Positions 24,568-35,686 are shown, numbered from the stretch's first letter. The stretch is DNA of 64,000 nt from Dendrobium chrysotoxum (GCA_019925795.1 CM034304.1:8123471-8187470); one strand, 5' to 3'. The notes: generated from the letters alone by a model not told the origin. Numbers and translations: made by a program.

Positions 24568-26515
24568 TTAGGGATTGATAGAGCCCTAAAATATTTCATA
24601 ATTCTATAGGTTACTCTACAGCCCTCATCATTATATTGTACAATCAAGTTCGTATTTTATGAATTTTAATTATATTACCTAAATTAATTCTAAAGATTAA
24701 ACAATTGAATCAAGATTATTTATAATTGATGATCATACGATATGATCTTGATCGTACTAGACAATAAGCAGAGCAATGCTCTGGATGATATTTATTCACC
24801 CCAGTAGGGCTGCAAACGAACCGAGCCGAGCCGAGTATGTGAGTGTTCATGTTTGAGTTCGTTTATTATTAGCCTGTTCAAGTTTGGTTCGTGTTTGATT
24901 CGAGCTTTATTGTTTGTGTTCATGTTTGGTTCATTTAATTTAAGGGTGTTCATGTTTGGTTCATGTTCGGTTCATGTTTGGTTCATTTAATTTAAGGGTG
25001 TTCATGTTTGGATCATGTTCGGTTCATGTTTGGTTCATTTAGTGCTTATCGAGTTTTAAACAAACAAGCTTTAACGAGATATGTTCATGAACATATTTAG
25101 CAAATAATCTATTGAACAAACAATAATATAAAGTTAGTCTTCCACCATTCTAAGCAATCAAAATGAACTACTGGATTTTCTTCCTTAGTGAACTACTGAA
25201 TGTCATAATCAGCTTCACGAATCGAGCTTTTTATTGAACTTAATGTCGAGCTTGTTCACGAACTTCAAATGATTTTGTTCGTGAACATAAATGAACCAAA
25301 CACATTAGTGTTCAAGCTTATTTATTTAAGGATCGAGTATTTAAAATATTGTTCAAGTTTGTTTGTTTAGTTAGTTAAACGATCACAAACGAGCTTTAAT
25401 CGAACCGAGCATCGTGTAGCTCGTCGAACGTTTGGTTCACTTGCAGCCCTACACCCCAGGATTTGTACTGGATGAACAGTGATTCGATTGAACTAATCAT
25501 ACTGGACGATTTAGAATCGCACAAAAGAAATTGAACTAATCGCACTATACTAATATGTATCGTACTGTACGATCAGAGGCGACTAAATTAAAAATTAAGA
25601 TCTTTTAGAGCCCTCTTTATAAGCTCTTGTTATGTCTTTAGCAAGAGTCTTTGGGCAGTCAAGGGACAATTTTCTTCTGTGAGAGAGCTTGGAGAGAGGT
25701 CAGTACACAAGGGAGAGAGAAGATGAGGTTGATAGAGGGAGAAGAGCCTTGAGAGTTTCAAGGGAGTGTAAGGGAGTTTTACAATATTGCTCCAAATGAC
25801 CTGCACCTTGGGTCCTCTGGTTGTGCTGGTGTTTTTCTTACGAGGAGCTCTATGAAGGAAAGTCTTTAGTTTCACAAGCCTGCTAGCCGAGGAGGCTAAT
25901 GATATGTTAACTCTGCCGGGCGTGGGAGAGAAATGAGGAAGTGACAACTCCGCCAGGCTGAGGAGGCGAGAGGAGGAATTGGCAACTCCCCAGCGCTTGC
26001 AGGCAAAAGGAGGGACAACAACTCCGTCAGGCCATGAAGGCAAGAGGAGGAGAATCTTCGAGTGTGAAAAGTCTGTAAAGATGATTCTTCACATGTGATA
26101 AAAGAGAAGAGCTTCTCTGCCTAGCTGTGTACTAAAAAAAGTCACTGTTTAGTACAATTCCCAAAGAGGATGACCTTCTAAGAGTGAACGTAAATTAATT
26201 TGATCAAAACACTATAATCTCTGGTTTGCATCTTCTTACTTTTGCATTTTATTATTTCTTGCAATTTATGTTTTATTACTCTGCCATTGATTTGGTTATC
26301 TTGATGAAAGAGGCTTTTTGGTGAATAATCGCTAGTTTAATGTTGTTTTGAAAATCAATAAAGAAAAAATATATTATTTATTTTCTAAAAAATAAAATAA
26401 AACATAAAATATCTCCTAATTGTGTTTGATATTGTTAAAGTTGTTTTTATTAACGCTTCAGCGTTTCAAAATCTGTTTGTTAAGTAAAAAATTGCCTAAA
26501 GACGTTCATTTGATT
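24568..26515 (+). repeat. 3' LTR of the copia element (interrupted)
   Basis: The likely start is TGTTAGGGATTGATAG at 24568, a TG start typical of LTRs. It matches the 5' LTR from about 24640 on. It is interrupted at 24805-25451 by a hAT-type element; removing that restores collinearity across ATTTATTYACCCC. The match ends at about 26500-26515, where the 5' LTR would run into its poly-C. Confidence 0.8.
24805..25451. mobile_element. hAT-type non-autonomous element, 647 bp
   Basis: Terminal inverted repeats: TAGGGCTGCAAACGAACC at the left, and the right end in reverse complement reads TAGGGCTGCAAGTGAACC (16 of 18 match). The 8-bp target duplication CACCCCAG occurs at 24797-24804 and 25452-25459. 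The 5' LTR of the host element carries the equivalent site once and unfilled (about 17999). An 8-bp duplication and TAGGG-type ends identify the hAT superfamily. It has no transposase. Inside are TTCATGTTTGGTTCATG words and a 52-bp direct repeat starting at 24931 and 24983; the subterminal parts are rich in GAGCTCG/GTTCGTG words. Confidence 0.95.
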
Positions 26516-27013
26516 GCAGAACCAATTGTCATCTTTCAATCCCTCCCGACATACTTTGGCAAGAGTTCATCTAAAATTATCAATTCACTATTGTATCTTA
26601 GTATCAAATGAGGCATATTACTAGTCATTTTAATATGACTTCTATTAAAATTACTAGTCATTTTAATATGACTTCTAAGAAAATAAAACACTTGGTAATG
26701 CCGCCTGTGAAAACAAACTTCCATATATTCCACTGAAATTTTCAATAGAGAATAGTAATAAGAAATCAAAGCAGAATTGATAATAACTTCAACAATCCAC
26801 CCCCAATAGATAGCAACAGCTACCCCGCAAAATGCTATAAAAAATTGCAATTAAACCGTTTATTAAAATTTTCAGAGAAAATATCTTAGCAAAGAAACAA
26901 AATAGTGGGCAAAACTAATTGCACTAATCAAAATGCCTAAAATTTACATCTGACGTGCCAATTCCTATTGCCCCCACCTCACAAAGTAATGGGTTAAGGA
27001 ATTTCAAAAATAT
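26516..27013 (-). other. 3' flank of the DUF212 gene, with a 33-bp direct repeat
   Basis: This lies downstream of the stop codon on the minus strand and probably includes the 3' UTR. TTACTAGTCATTTTAATATG occurs at 26618 and 26651, a 33-bp tandem duplication. A short open frame here (26536-26850 minus) has no known similarity. Confidence 0.4.
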
Positions 27014-27172
27014 TTAGATGGGAATAATATTTTGACAGCAAATATACGCAACCAAAATACCTAAAAGAGCCCCAGCAAGTACTTGTGATGGAGTGTGACC
27101 AAGAAGCTCCTTCAGTTTTCTTTTACTTAAAGGATGCGCTTGAAACAAGTCCTCAACAATCTTATTAAGCAC
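27014..27172 (-). CDS. DUF212/YuiD-like membrane protein, exon 2 (C-terminus)
   Basis: This is the second and last coding exon of the gene whose first exon is at 51229-51888. The splice acceptor ATGATAG precedes GTG CTT AAT. The exon encodes 52 residues, starting VLNKIVEDLF, through KELLGHTPSQVLAGALLGI to a TAA at 27014-27016. The motifs RxLKELLGHTPxQVxAGxxLG close the DUF212 (YuiD-like, PAP2-related) domain and follow directly on GMQAE at the end of exon 1, with the codon phase preserved (phase 0). The exon is short and isolated among transposons, so gene finders could easily miss it. The join is inferred from family homology and splice consensus. Confidence 0.9.
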   Translation of the reverse strand: MLNKIVEDLFQAHPLSKRKLKELLGHTPSQVLAGALLGILVAYICCQNIIPI

Positions 27173-28090
27173 CTATCATAAAAGCAAATAAACAAGTTAA
27201 AACAGCAGTTACAAGTCAATATAAAAATATCAATTTAATCAAAGTAAATGGTTCTCTAATCGATGTTATTAGATTTTATAACATGCAAACTAGCAATAAT
27301 AGAGTGCATAAACTGGCTGGATAACAGGCAGTTTCTGGAAGTTAACGGAATATATATATATATATACACTAAACTAGTTGAATTTGAATAAAGAAAGGAA
27401 TTAATTTTCTTTAGAGTCCCCAAATCCACTGCTATACCTCGGCTTAGAAAATACTCTCAAAACAAATCTACATAAAATCTCATATAACGCAAACATTTGA
27501 TTAAGTGGGCGGGGCCAACAAAAACTCTTCACAAGCTCATACGATATAAACATTTGATTAAGTGGGCCAAATAAAATTCTTCAAAAGCAGAAGCGACTCC
27601 TATACTTGAATGGTCCACCTATAAAAGTGAAGTACAAAGGGTTCGGAAAGACGTGAAACCAAATTCAAACAACGAGAGCAAAATGAACAGAAAACATTAA
27701 AAAAAATAAACAAAATAACACATAATTTTATGCTTTATTCACCCAATTAATGATAACATCATGTCATTATCGCTGATGAATTCACAATGATTTGATTGTG
27801 GGTAAAAACCGGCCAAATTCTTAAACAAACATAAGACGACGTAGCTCTCTTTATAAAGAAATAATTAGGACAACAAAAAATATAATAAGCTTTCCAAAAG
27901 CTCTTAGAGACTGTTTGGTCGGATTACTTTATGGTGTAAAATATTCTAAATGCAAAAATTTAATAAATTTTGGTATTTGGTTGGAAATTGAAATACAAAA
28001 TGATGCAAAATAAAGTATAGTAAATGTAATAGAATGTGAAGTAATTCATTTTGACTGTAAATCAAACTCCTTCGATTTTGAGTGAAAAAT
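27173..28090. other. Intron sequence; possible MITE remnant at 27905-28080
   Basis: AT-rich, with an (AT)n run at 27351-27366 and a repeated AAACATTTGATTAAGTGGGC (27508 and 27549, 41 bp apart). From 27905 the text GACTGTTTGGTCGGATTAC resembles the start of many plant MITEs, but no matching opposite end was found. Confidence 0.35.
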
Positions 28091-28095
28091 GTTTA

Positions 28096-28310
28096 GACCA
28101 CAAGCTTGCTTGACCACCACATGCAATCGGCCACCGCCCGCCACCGCTAACCGCCGACGCCACTACGGCAACCACCGCCGCCCGCCAACCACCGCCACAG
28201 ACAGCCATTGCAAGCCACCACACCGCCCTTCGGCCACCGCCTCTGTCGCCATCGCTGTCGGCCGCCACTACCGGCCACCACCACTAGGACCCCAGCCCAA
28301 AGGGACGCGA
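28096..28310 (+). repeat. CCACCG-rich low-complexity tract
   Basis: About 200 bp are made of CCACCGCC/CCGCCAACC variants, much more GC-rich than the surroundings. It gives long open frames on both strands (28089-28502 plus, 28062-28268 minus) with P/T/R/H- or G/A/V-rich translations that I do not regard as genes. It abuts the end of the chromovirus. Confidence 0.6.
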
Positions 28311-28424
28311 TTTTCACCGAGGTGGCAGACGGAATTTCTGCCTGGCATAGACTCTGGCCGGTCTAGGAAGGACCAACCCATCCTTGACCAGTCCAGGAGG
28401 GTACAGGTCCATCAATGCTCCCCT

Positions 28425-31034
28425 CCCAAATATTCATCTTATCCTCAAGGTGGAGCGAAATGTCACTTCACCCTCTCGTACAGCTCCCATGTGGTGTCAT
28501 AATCAGGTATGTTCTTCCATTTTATCATCACTTCCTTGATCCCTTCCTTTCTCTATCGTACTTCTTTCAGCTCCAATGATTCTAACACCACCTCCAAATC
28601 CTCGGTCAGTGTCAAGGGCAACTCTGAACTGGATGCATGATCACTGATAACTCTCCTCAACTGTGATGAATGGAACCCTAGATGTATAGTAGCGGTCAGA
28701 GGTAACTTCAATCGATAAGCCACTGCTCCAATCCTCTCTAATATCTCAAAAGGACAAAAGTATCTCAGGGCCAGCTTCTCATTTCTCCTGTTAGCTACCA
28801 TCCTTAGTCTGTAGGGATGAATCTTCAAGTATACCCTATCATCTATCTCAAACTACACGTCCTTCCTGCACCCATCTGCCTGCTTCTTCATGATTGGTTG
28901 AGGCCTCAACAAATGCCTTTTTAATTCAGCCAACACCTTATCCCTCTCCAAGTACTACTCCACCGACGAGATTAGTGTGCTACTCTGCCCAAGATGCACC
29001 AAGTGAGGTGGGTCCCTTTTGTACAACACTTTAAAATGAGTCATCCGTAAAGCTGAATGATATGAAGTGTTGTACTAGTACTCGGCCCTTGCCAGCCACT
29101 TGGCCCACAGCTGAGGTGTCTTCAAAACAAAACATCGCAGGTAAGTCTCTAGCTCCTGTTTACCACCTCTGTCTGAGGGTGGTAAGTAGTGCTCCTCTTC
29201 AATACTAACCCTTGCATCCTGAACAGCTCCCTCCAAAATAGACTAAGGAACACCTTATCTCAGTAGAATACTATAGATTCCAGCATCCTATGCAATCTAA
29301 CCACCTCTCTGATGAATGTCATTGCCACTGTCACTATCATATATGAATATCATAGGAGAATAAAATGAGCATACTTGCTCAATCTATCCACCACCACTAA
29401 AATCATTGTAAAGACCTGAGTAGCTCATCTATAAAATCCACGGTGACCTCCCACACTCTATTAAGAAGTGCTAGAGGTTGCAGAAACTCTCCCGGAGCCA
29501 TAGCCATGTGTTTGCTCCTCTGGCACACCTCACATATAGCCACCATCTCCTCCACATCCTTATATATCCCCTTTCAATACAATTCCGCCGCCAACCTCCT
29601 ATATATCTTCTACACCCCTGAATGACCCCCTGATAGCTCTCCCCTGGAAATCCTGCAAAAGATGAGGAATACAGACCGAGGTCCGTGGCAACACAAATCT
29701 CCCCAGGTATAACAGTCTCTTCCCCTCTAGGGAATAACCAGGGTAGCTACTCTCATCCCTCAACAGATCTACCCTAATCCCCCTCAGTTCCTTGTCCTGA
29801 ACACTCTCCTCCTTAATAGCCCCTCAATCCAATATCAGGGGTACCAAAATGGCTAACCACTGGAGCTCCCCCATGCATATGGACAAGGCATCAGTTGCCT
29901 TGTTCTCCAATCTTGGACAATCATATCCCAACAACTTTGATAGCCACCTCTGGCACTTCTCAGTTACCATCCTCTGCTCTAACAGGTACTTTAAGCTCCT
30001 TTGGTATGTCTTGACGATAAAATGTCAGCCCAACAAGTAAGGTTGGCACTTCTGAATGGCCAACAAAATGGACATCAACTCCCTCTCATAAACTGACTTC
30101 AGCCTAGCTTTGGCTGTCAATACCTGGCTGAAATAAGCTATGGGCTTCTGATTCTACATAAGCACCGCCCCCAATCCATACCCCGATGCATCAGTCTCCA
30201 CCATAAAAACCTGGCTAAAATATCGTAGGCCCAAGATCGATACCTTGGTCATGGCTTTTCTCAGTCTCTCAAAGGCTTGTGTAGTTACTTCTCCCCACAA
30301 AATTATTCTTCTTCAGCTGCTCCATCAGTAGCCATGCTATAGTGTTGTATCCCTTCACAAACTTCCAGTAGTACCCGGTCAACCCTAGGAAACCCCTCCA
30401 CTCCTTCAAAGTCCTAGGTAACAGCCATTTCAACATAGTAGTTGCCAACCCCTCCTGAGATAGCATATGCCCTAAGTACTTCACAATGGGTTGTGCAAAC
30501 CAACACTTCTTCAGGTTGGCCAGCAATAGATATTCTTGTAACACCTCCAATACCATCTTCAAATGCTCCAAATGATTCTCGTCTGACCTGTTGTACACCA
30601 AGATGTCATAAAAAAATCAGTACAAATCTCTTGAGGTATTGTCTGAACATCTTGTTCATAAGGGACTGGTATGTAGTAGGGGCATTGGTGAGACCAAACG
30701 ACATCACCAAGAACTCGAAGTGTCCCTCATGTGTCCTGAATGTAATCTTCGAGACATTCTCCTCTCTCATCCTAATATGATGGTACACGAACATCAGATC
30801 CATTTATGTGAACACCACCACTCCACATAGCTCATCCAGTAACTCATCTATTACAGGAATAAGAAACTTGTATGGGACAGTCTTCTTATTCAGGGCCCAA
30901 TAATCCACACAGAATCTCCAGCTCTCATCCTTCTTCTTGACCAGTAAGACCAAGCTAGAAAAAAGACTCATGCTCAGTCTAATGATCCCTGTCTCCAACA
31001 TTTCCCAAATAAGCTTCTCAATCTCATTCTTCAA
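28425..31034 (-). pseudogene. Chromovirus pol: RT, RNase H, integrase, chromodomain
   Basis: RT is open in pieces at 31034-30804, 30803-30606 and 30601-30269 (WRFCVDYWALNKKT; HEGHFEFLVMSFGLTNAP; YNRSDENHLEHLKMVL; KYLGHMLSQEGL). A frameshift falls exactly at the catalytic FDD/YDD box near 30610-30630 (it reads IF then YDILVYN), so the polymerase is dead. RNase H (30260-29800) is heavily decayed. The integrase zinc finger reads CEVCQRSKHMAM near 29520, and the core reads VWEVTVDFI near 29440. The integrase end (LALRYFCPFEILERIGAVAY) and a chromodomain (EVMIKWKNIPDYDTTWE) lie at 28828-28440. Confidence 0.85.
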
Positions 31035-31589
31035 GATTTAAGGATATTGATAAGGTCTGACACTAATCGGTGACACTCCATTCCTCAAGGTGAACGATGC
31101 TCATGCTCCCTCAGTGGTGGCAATCCTTGAGGTGGTTGAAAGACCTCACTAAACTGTTGTATAAGCAGTTATACTAAAAGAGGGATATCTTTCCCCTCCT
31201 CCCACCCGATCCCCTCCACGCTCTACAACTCCACTAGAAATTCTCCCCCAACCTCTTGTATGGTCCTCACCATGTGGCCTTGGATAACCCTGTATCTCCC
31301 CTGATCACCACCCTCCTTCCCTCCATCATTATTTCCATCATCAATGCTCCTAATTGACCTTGGTGCCTCCCAAGGTTTGCAGTCATTTCATCACCAGGAT
31401 GGCATCAGTGCTCCCTAACTCCAATGGAAGGAAGTCATCCCTCACTTGAACCCCTTATATAGTCATAACCACCCCCTATATAGTCAAAACCACCCCCCTA
31501 CACACTCCTCTGCCTGTCTCAACTTTCCCTGTGCCCATCATCACCCTGTAACACCATGTGTCCACCAGCTTCATCCCTAATTAATCGAC

Positions 31590-31925
31590 GACTTGGTTGA
31601 AGATGAAATTATGGGTAGCTTCACTATCTATCAACACCACTACTTCCATGTCTGCTATCTCTCTTATTTTCATGGTGTAATTTGGAGTGAATCTCACCAC
31701 CAAGTTCAAAGAGACCTCTGCCACATCAAAATGTGGCTCTTCTTCCTCCACCATTGCCTCACTCCCACCTTTCCCCTTGATTTTCTCGTCATCATAATAG
31801 ATGGAGAGAACCTAAAGAGTTCAGTACTTACACCTGTATCCCAGTATATACATCTCATCACATTTGAAACACATCCTCTTCGCCCTCTTCTCCTGTAACT
31901 CCATCTCAGTGAACTTCTTGAAGTT
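31590..31925 (-). pseudogene. Chromovirus zinc knuckle and protease
   Basis: The zinc knuckle reads KRMCFKCDEMYILGYRCK on the minus strand around 31830-31890; the expected His of the C-C-H-C box is replaced by Tyr. The protease active site reads VVVLIDSEATHNFI at about 31610-31655. The family has DSGATH here, so the flap-supporting Gly is replaced by Glu. Both changes would disable the protein. Between here and RT (31035-31590) the text is decayed. Confidence 0.75.
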
Positions 31926-32000
31926 TCCCCCAAGTCTCCTCCTATAGTCTTATCCATCGAGGTCTCCCTAGGAATTCCCAGTGTCATCCCCTTGGGTGCC

Positions 32001-32820
32001 AATACGACACAGACACGGGACACGTCAGTTAGTAAAAATATAGGATACGGATATGGGTTGGACACGATATTATAATTTTAATATTTTAAAAATTGTGTAT
32101 AAAAATTGAATAAGTATAATATTAAAAATAATTTAGAAATAATAAGTCATTTAACTAAAATTTATGCTTAAAATGATTAATATTAGAATGTTGAGAATTT
32201 GGCGTCGATGTCGAGTATCAGGCATTGAGAGAGGAGACGACAATGTTATTGTGAGTCGGGCATTAATGTTATGCAGTAAGTATTAGGAGTCAATATCAAG
32301 AGGGCGTTTATCGTCGATGTTGAGAGGGCGTTAGTCATCAATGTTAAAAAGGCGTCAAACAAAGATGAGCTGTCAAGCTGTGGGTGCAGAAATTGCTAGC
32401 ATCGAGCATTAATGTCAAGACAGTATCAGACTTTAATGTGGAGATGATTTTAAAATGTAGATGTTGTAATAATATTAGATGTCGATGTTGAGATGACATT
32501 GGACATTATTATGAAACCAAAGTCGCAGCCCGTCAAAGAGAAATAAAAATGAGATTATTCGATGAATGGAATATTGAGTGTGGGCGATTGATTTGATGTT
32601 ATTGATAGGAAATAAGAAATTTAATATTTATATTTTAAATAAATAAAAAATTTTAATACAAAAAATTATATTTAAAATAATTCATAAAATATTTCAAACA
32701 CGCGTGTTAGACATGCATGTCCAATTTGTATTTAATATTTTTTTGATCGGACACATTTTTGGTGTGTCCAACACGTATTGGAGGAGTGTCAGACGCGTGT
32801 CGTATCGGATACGTGTTAGA
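32001..32820. mobile_element. GACACG-rich non-autonomous element nested in the chromovirus
   Basis: The left part reads ATACGACACAGACACGGGACACG (32002 on). The right part carries CCAACACGTATTGG, GTGTCAGACGCGTGTCGTAT and GGATACGTGTT. ATACGACAC at 32002 and its inverse GTGTCGTAT at 32797-32805 act like imperfect inverted ends. The interior has GTCGATGTTGAG words repeated several times. It separates gag from the zinc knuckle of the chromovirus, so it inserted into it. A relative lies at 47015-47970. The superfamily is not clear to me and no clean target duplication was found. Confidence 0.6.
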
Positions 32821-32864
32821 CATTGCACACCTCTTTGAGGAGAAGCAACGGTGCATCATAAGAT

Positions 32865-33949
32865 GGTGGTTATCCTGTACAAACCTATCGAGTTGATTCC
32901 TCTAGCCCCTCTCTCCAAGTGCTTCTGATCCTCCACCAACTATGCTAGCTTCATAGCCTCTCCAAAATCACGAGGTCCCATCACTCTAACTGTCACGTGA
33001 ATCTCTGGTTTGAACCCTTTCATAAGGTTCCCCTCCAGTACAGTCTCTTAAAATCGATCCAATTAGCTGACAAGGTGCTTAAACTCTCACGATACTCCAC
33101 CATTATCCCCTCCTATGTCAAAGCGAAGAATTGCTCATAGAAGTCCTCTCCCTGCTGATTTGAAAATGTTACAACAAGCAGTTTTTAAACTCCCTCCAAA
33201 TCTATATAGGCCGCTTTATATTCCTCCACTGGTACCATGTCAATGCCTTCCCCTTCAAGCACAACCCGACCATTGTCAATCTCTCATCCTCCATTAACCC
33301 ATTGCCAGCAAAGTACATTTCAACCCCATAGATCCACCCATATGTATCCTCTCCCTCAAAAACAGGTATCTTCAGCTTCCTCACCATCTGATCTCTTTCG
33401 TTCCCCTTGTTTCCTCCATAACCTCCCATTCCCCAAGGGGGTGGTCCCCCCAATTGTTCCGATCATCCCTTCTACGCTTGCACCTAAACCCTTCGTCAAA
33501 ATCTCCCCTCCATTTAAATTCAACACCCCTTTGGACATAATCAGCCTCTCTTTTCAAATTCAACACTCATTCGCTCATACTTAAACCCCTCACGCATCTC
33601 CCCATACCCTTTTCATGTCTCCTCCCTAGGAATAGGCTCTAGGGGAGGCCTTCTCTCTTCTGCCTCCACAATCTCCACCTATTGATCTTCCCCTCTCCTT
33701 ATCAGATTAGAGTTTTCCCCACTCCCCTGGCTGTGGCCGCACCCTTCTCCGATGATGCCATTTTGGTTTGGATCTTAAGCATCTTTCTCATCATCTTCTC
33801 CATGATGGCAATCTTTCTATCAATCTTTTCATGGACGACTGAAATTTGACTTTTGAAATCGAAAGTTGTCTTCGAAATCAAATTTCAATTATCCAATCTC
33901 CCCTTCCAACACTTGTACCTTTTTTCCTACCATAAGTACCCAAATCTAT
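32865..33949 (-). pseudogene. Chromovirus gag, copy 1 of a tandem duplication
   Basis: On the minus strand the frame 33453-33202 reads MVRKLKIPVFEGEDTYGWIY, then EMYFAGNGLMEDERL, then GKALTWYQW. This is the retrotransposon gag core of plant chromoviruses. The N-terminal part lies up to about 33900. The text parallels 34164-35262 line by line; no large deletion is seen but frameshifts occur in both. Confidence 0.8.
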
Positions 33950-33961
33950 GCTCTGATACCA
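33950..33961 (-). other. Primer binding site, inner (duplicated) copy
   Basis: On the minus strand it reads TGGTATCAGAGC, the complement of the initiator tRNA-Met 3' end, preceded by the LTR end CTATCAAATT. Confidence 0.9.
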
Positions 33962-33965
33962 ATTT

Positions 33966-34163
33966 GATAGAAAGTGAATGCAATTTCAGCAAAACTAGGA
34001 AATAGAACAAGAAAATTAGAAAAATGAACACACAAGAACACTTTTTTATTGAAAGAACTAGAAACGAAAATATAACATACAATAGGATCTTCAATTGGAA
34101 AGATCTAGCTCTCCCAAATTCCTAGCTATCGGCTAGAGCCCTTTAACCCTAAACAAAAAGGTG
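33966..34163 (-). repeat. LTR 3'-end piece inside the duplication
   Basis: It matches 35280-35460 (AACAAGAAAATTAGAAA, ACAATAGGATCTTCA, CGGCTAGARCCCT). It is an internal copy of the end of the 5' LTR, lying directly next to the end of the second gag copy. Confidence 0.85.
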
Positions 34164-35262
34164 GTGGTCATCTTGTACAAACCTCCCAAGTTGATGCCTC
34201 TAGCCCCTCTCTCCAGGTGCTTATGATCCTCCACTAACTGGGCTAGCTCCATAGCCTCTCCAAAATCACGAGGCCCCATCACTCTAATTGCCACTCAAAC
34301 CTCTAGTTTGAGCCCTTTCATAAGGTTCCCCTCCAGTACAGTCTCTAAAAACGTCGATCCAGTCAGATGACAAGGTACTTAAACCTCTGACGGTACTCCA
34401 TCATTATCCCCTCTAGTGTCAGAGCGAAGAATTGCTCATATAAGTCTCCCTCCCTACTAGTTCAGAAATGTTACAACAAGCAATCTTTAAACTCCCTCTA
34501 GATACATATGGGCCGCCTCATAACCCTCCACTGGTACCATGCCAATCCCTTCCCCTCCAAGCACAGCCCGGCTACTATCAATCTCTCATCCTCCGTCAAC
34601 CTATTAATAGCAAAGTACATTTCAACCCTATAGATCCACCCATGTGCATCCTCTCCCTCAAAAACAGGAATCTTTAGCTTTCTCACCATCGGATCTCTTT
34701 CGTTGCCCTTGTTTCTTCCATAACCTCTCATTCCCCAAGGGGGTGGTCCCCCAAGTGTCCCAATCATCCCTTCTATGCTCGTGCCTAAACCATTCGTCAA
34801 AATCCCCCCTCCTCCTTTTAAATTCAGTACCCCTCCGGTCATAATCAACCCCTCTCTTGTCAAATTTAGCACCCCTATGCTCATACCCAAACCCCTCACG
34901 CCTCTCCCTATACACTCATCCTGTCTCCTCCCTAGGAATAGGCTCTAAGGGGAGGCCTTCTCTCTTCTCCCTCCACAATCTCAACCTCCTAATCTTCCCC
35001 TCTCCTTATCGTAATAGGGTTTTCCCCACTCCTTGGCTGTCGACCGCTCCCTTCGCCTCCAAAGATGCCATTTTGGTTTGGACCTCGAGCATCTTTCTCA
35101 TCATCTCCTTCATGATAGCAAACTTTCCATCGATCTTCTCATGTACGGGTAAAATTTGACTTTCGAAATCAAAAAATTTTTTCTTCAAAATTAAATTTCA
35201 ATTATCCAATCTCCCCTTCTAATACTTGTACCTTTTTTTCTACCATAAGTACCAAGATCTAT
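34164..35262 (-). pseudogene. Chromovirus gag, copy 2 of a tandem duplication
   Basis: It is open at 34899-34498 on the minus strand, with KLKIPVFEGEDAHGWIYRVE and LCLEGKGLAWYQW as in copy 1, so it is the same gag core. This copy lies next to the outer PBS and 5' LTR and is the gag in the normal position. Its 3' end runs at about 34164 straight into an LTR-end sequence instead of the zinc knuckle. Confidence 0.8.
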
Positions 35263-35274
35263 GCTCTGATACCA
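35263..35274 (-). other. Primer binding site, outer copy
   Basis: TGGTATCAGAGC on the minus strand, complementary to initiator tRNA-Met, next to the LTR end. It lies 1,313 bp from the inner PBS, which sets the period of the duplication. Confidence 0.9.
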
Positions 35275-35282
35275 ATTTGATA

Positions 35283-35595
35283 GGAAATTGATGCAATTTT
35301 AGCAAAACCAAGAAATAGAACAAGAAAATTAGAAAGATGAACACATAAGAACACTTGTTATTGAAAGAACTAAGAAGGAAAATACAAGATACAATAGGAT
35401 CTTCAGAAAGATCCGGCTCTCCCAGGTCCCTAACTGTCGGCTAGAACCCTCTCAAACTAAAGAATTCTAAATTCAACAAGATCAAGCATAAAACCAAACC
35501 CTAGGGTAAACAACCTACTTAAGGCATACAATAACATGACAAATCCCAAAACAACCCTCTCCCTTTTATTTAGCCGTCCATGAGAAGATAAAAAA
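35283..35595 (-). repeat. Partial 5' LTR of the chromovirus
   Basis: On the minus strand it ends CCTATCA next to AATTGGTATCAGAGC. The portion to about 35460 is repeated at 33966-34163. The outer border is approximate; the LTR start motif TGATGGACC expected from the 3' side was not found upstream, so the LTR is truncated. Confidence 0.7.
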
Positions 35596-35686
35596 GAGGT
35601 TTAAGTTTAACTCCATTGATAAGAAAAAGAAAAACGATAATGATGAAGCAATTGAAGCGAGAAAGGCTACATTATCCCTAAGATAT

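Larger units (their letters stand above)
17830..26515 (+). mobile_element. Ty1/copia retrotransposon (Maximus/SIRE-like), degraded, with two LTRs
   Basis: Two long direct repeats (17830-19108 and 24568-26515) flank a copia gag-pol remnant in the same orientation. A poly-C tract right after the left LTR and a PBS-like TGGTTTTAGAAC follow the pattern of Maximus/SIRE elements. The C-terminal half of pol is missing: reverse transcriptase text stops near 23095 and is replaced by a copy of a different repeat family. A hAT-type element sits in the 3' LTR. The LTRs are clearly diverged (many substitutions and small indels by eye), so the insertion is old. It lies just downstream of the DUF212 gene. 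Confidence 0.8.
28311..35595 (-). mobile_element. Ty3/gypsy chromovirus (Reina/CRM-side), degraded
   Basis: On the minus strand, in order: partial 5' LTR (35283-35595), PBS, gag, zinc knuckle, protease, reverse transcriptase, RNase H, integrase, chromodomain and a polypurine tract. The tract reads GGGAGGGGAGCA on the minus strand, at about 28417-28430. The 3' LTR would start TGATGGACC just below 28417 but is cut off by a CCACCG-rich tract near 28310. Two further events mark it: a 1.3-kb tandem duplication of LTR-end/PBS/gag, and a ~0.8-kb GACACG-rich insertion between gag and the zinc knuckle. Numerous stops and frameshifts are present. It is in the same orientation as the host gene. Confidence 0.85.

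Noticed and set aside
28089..28502. 137-codon frame on plus and 68-codon frame on minus over the CCACCG tract
   Set aside because: Low-complexity GC-rich repeats lack stop codons by composition; the plus frame then runs antisense over the chromodomain end of the chromovirus.
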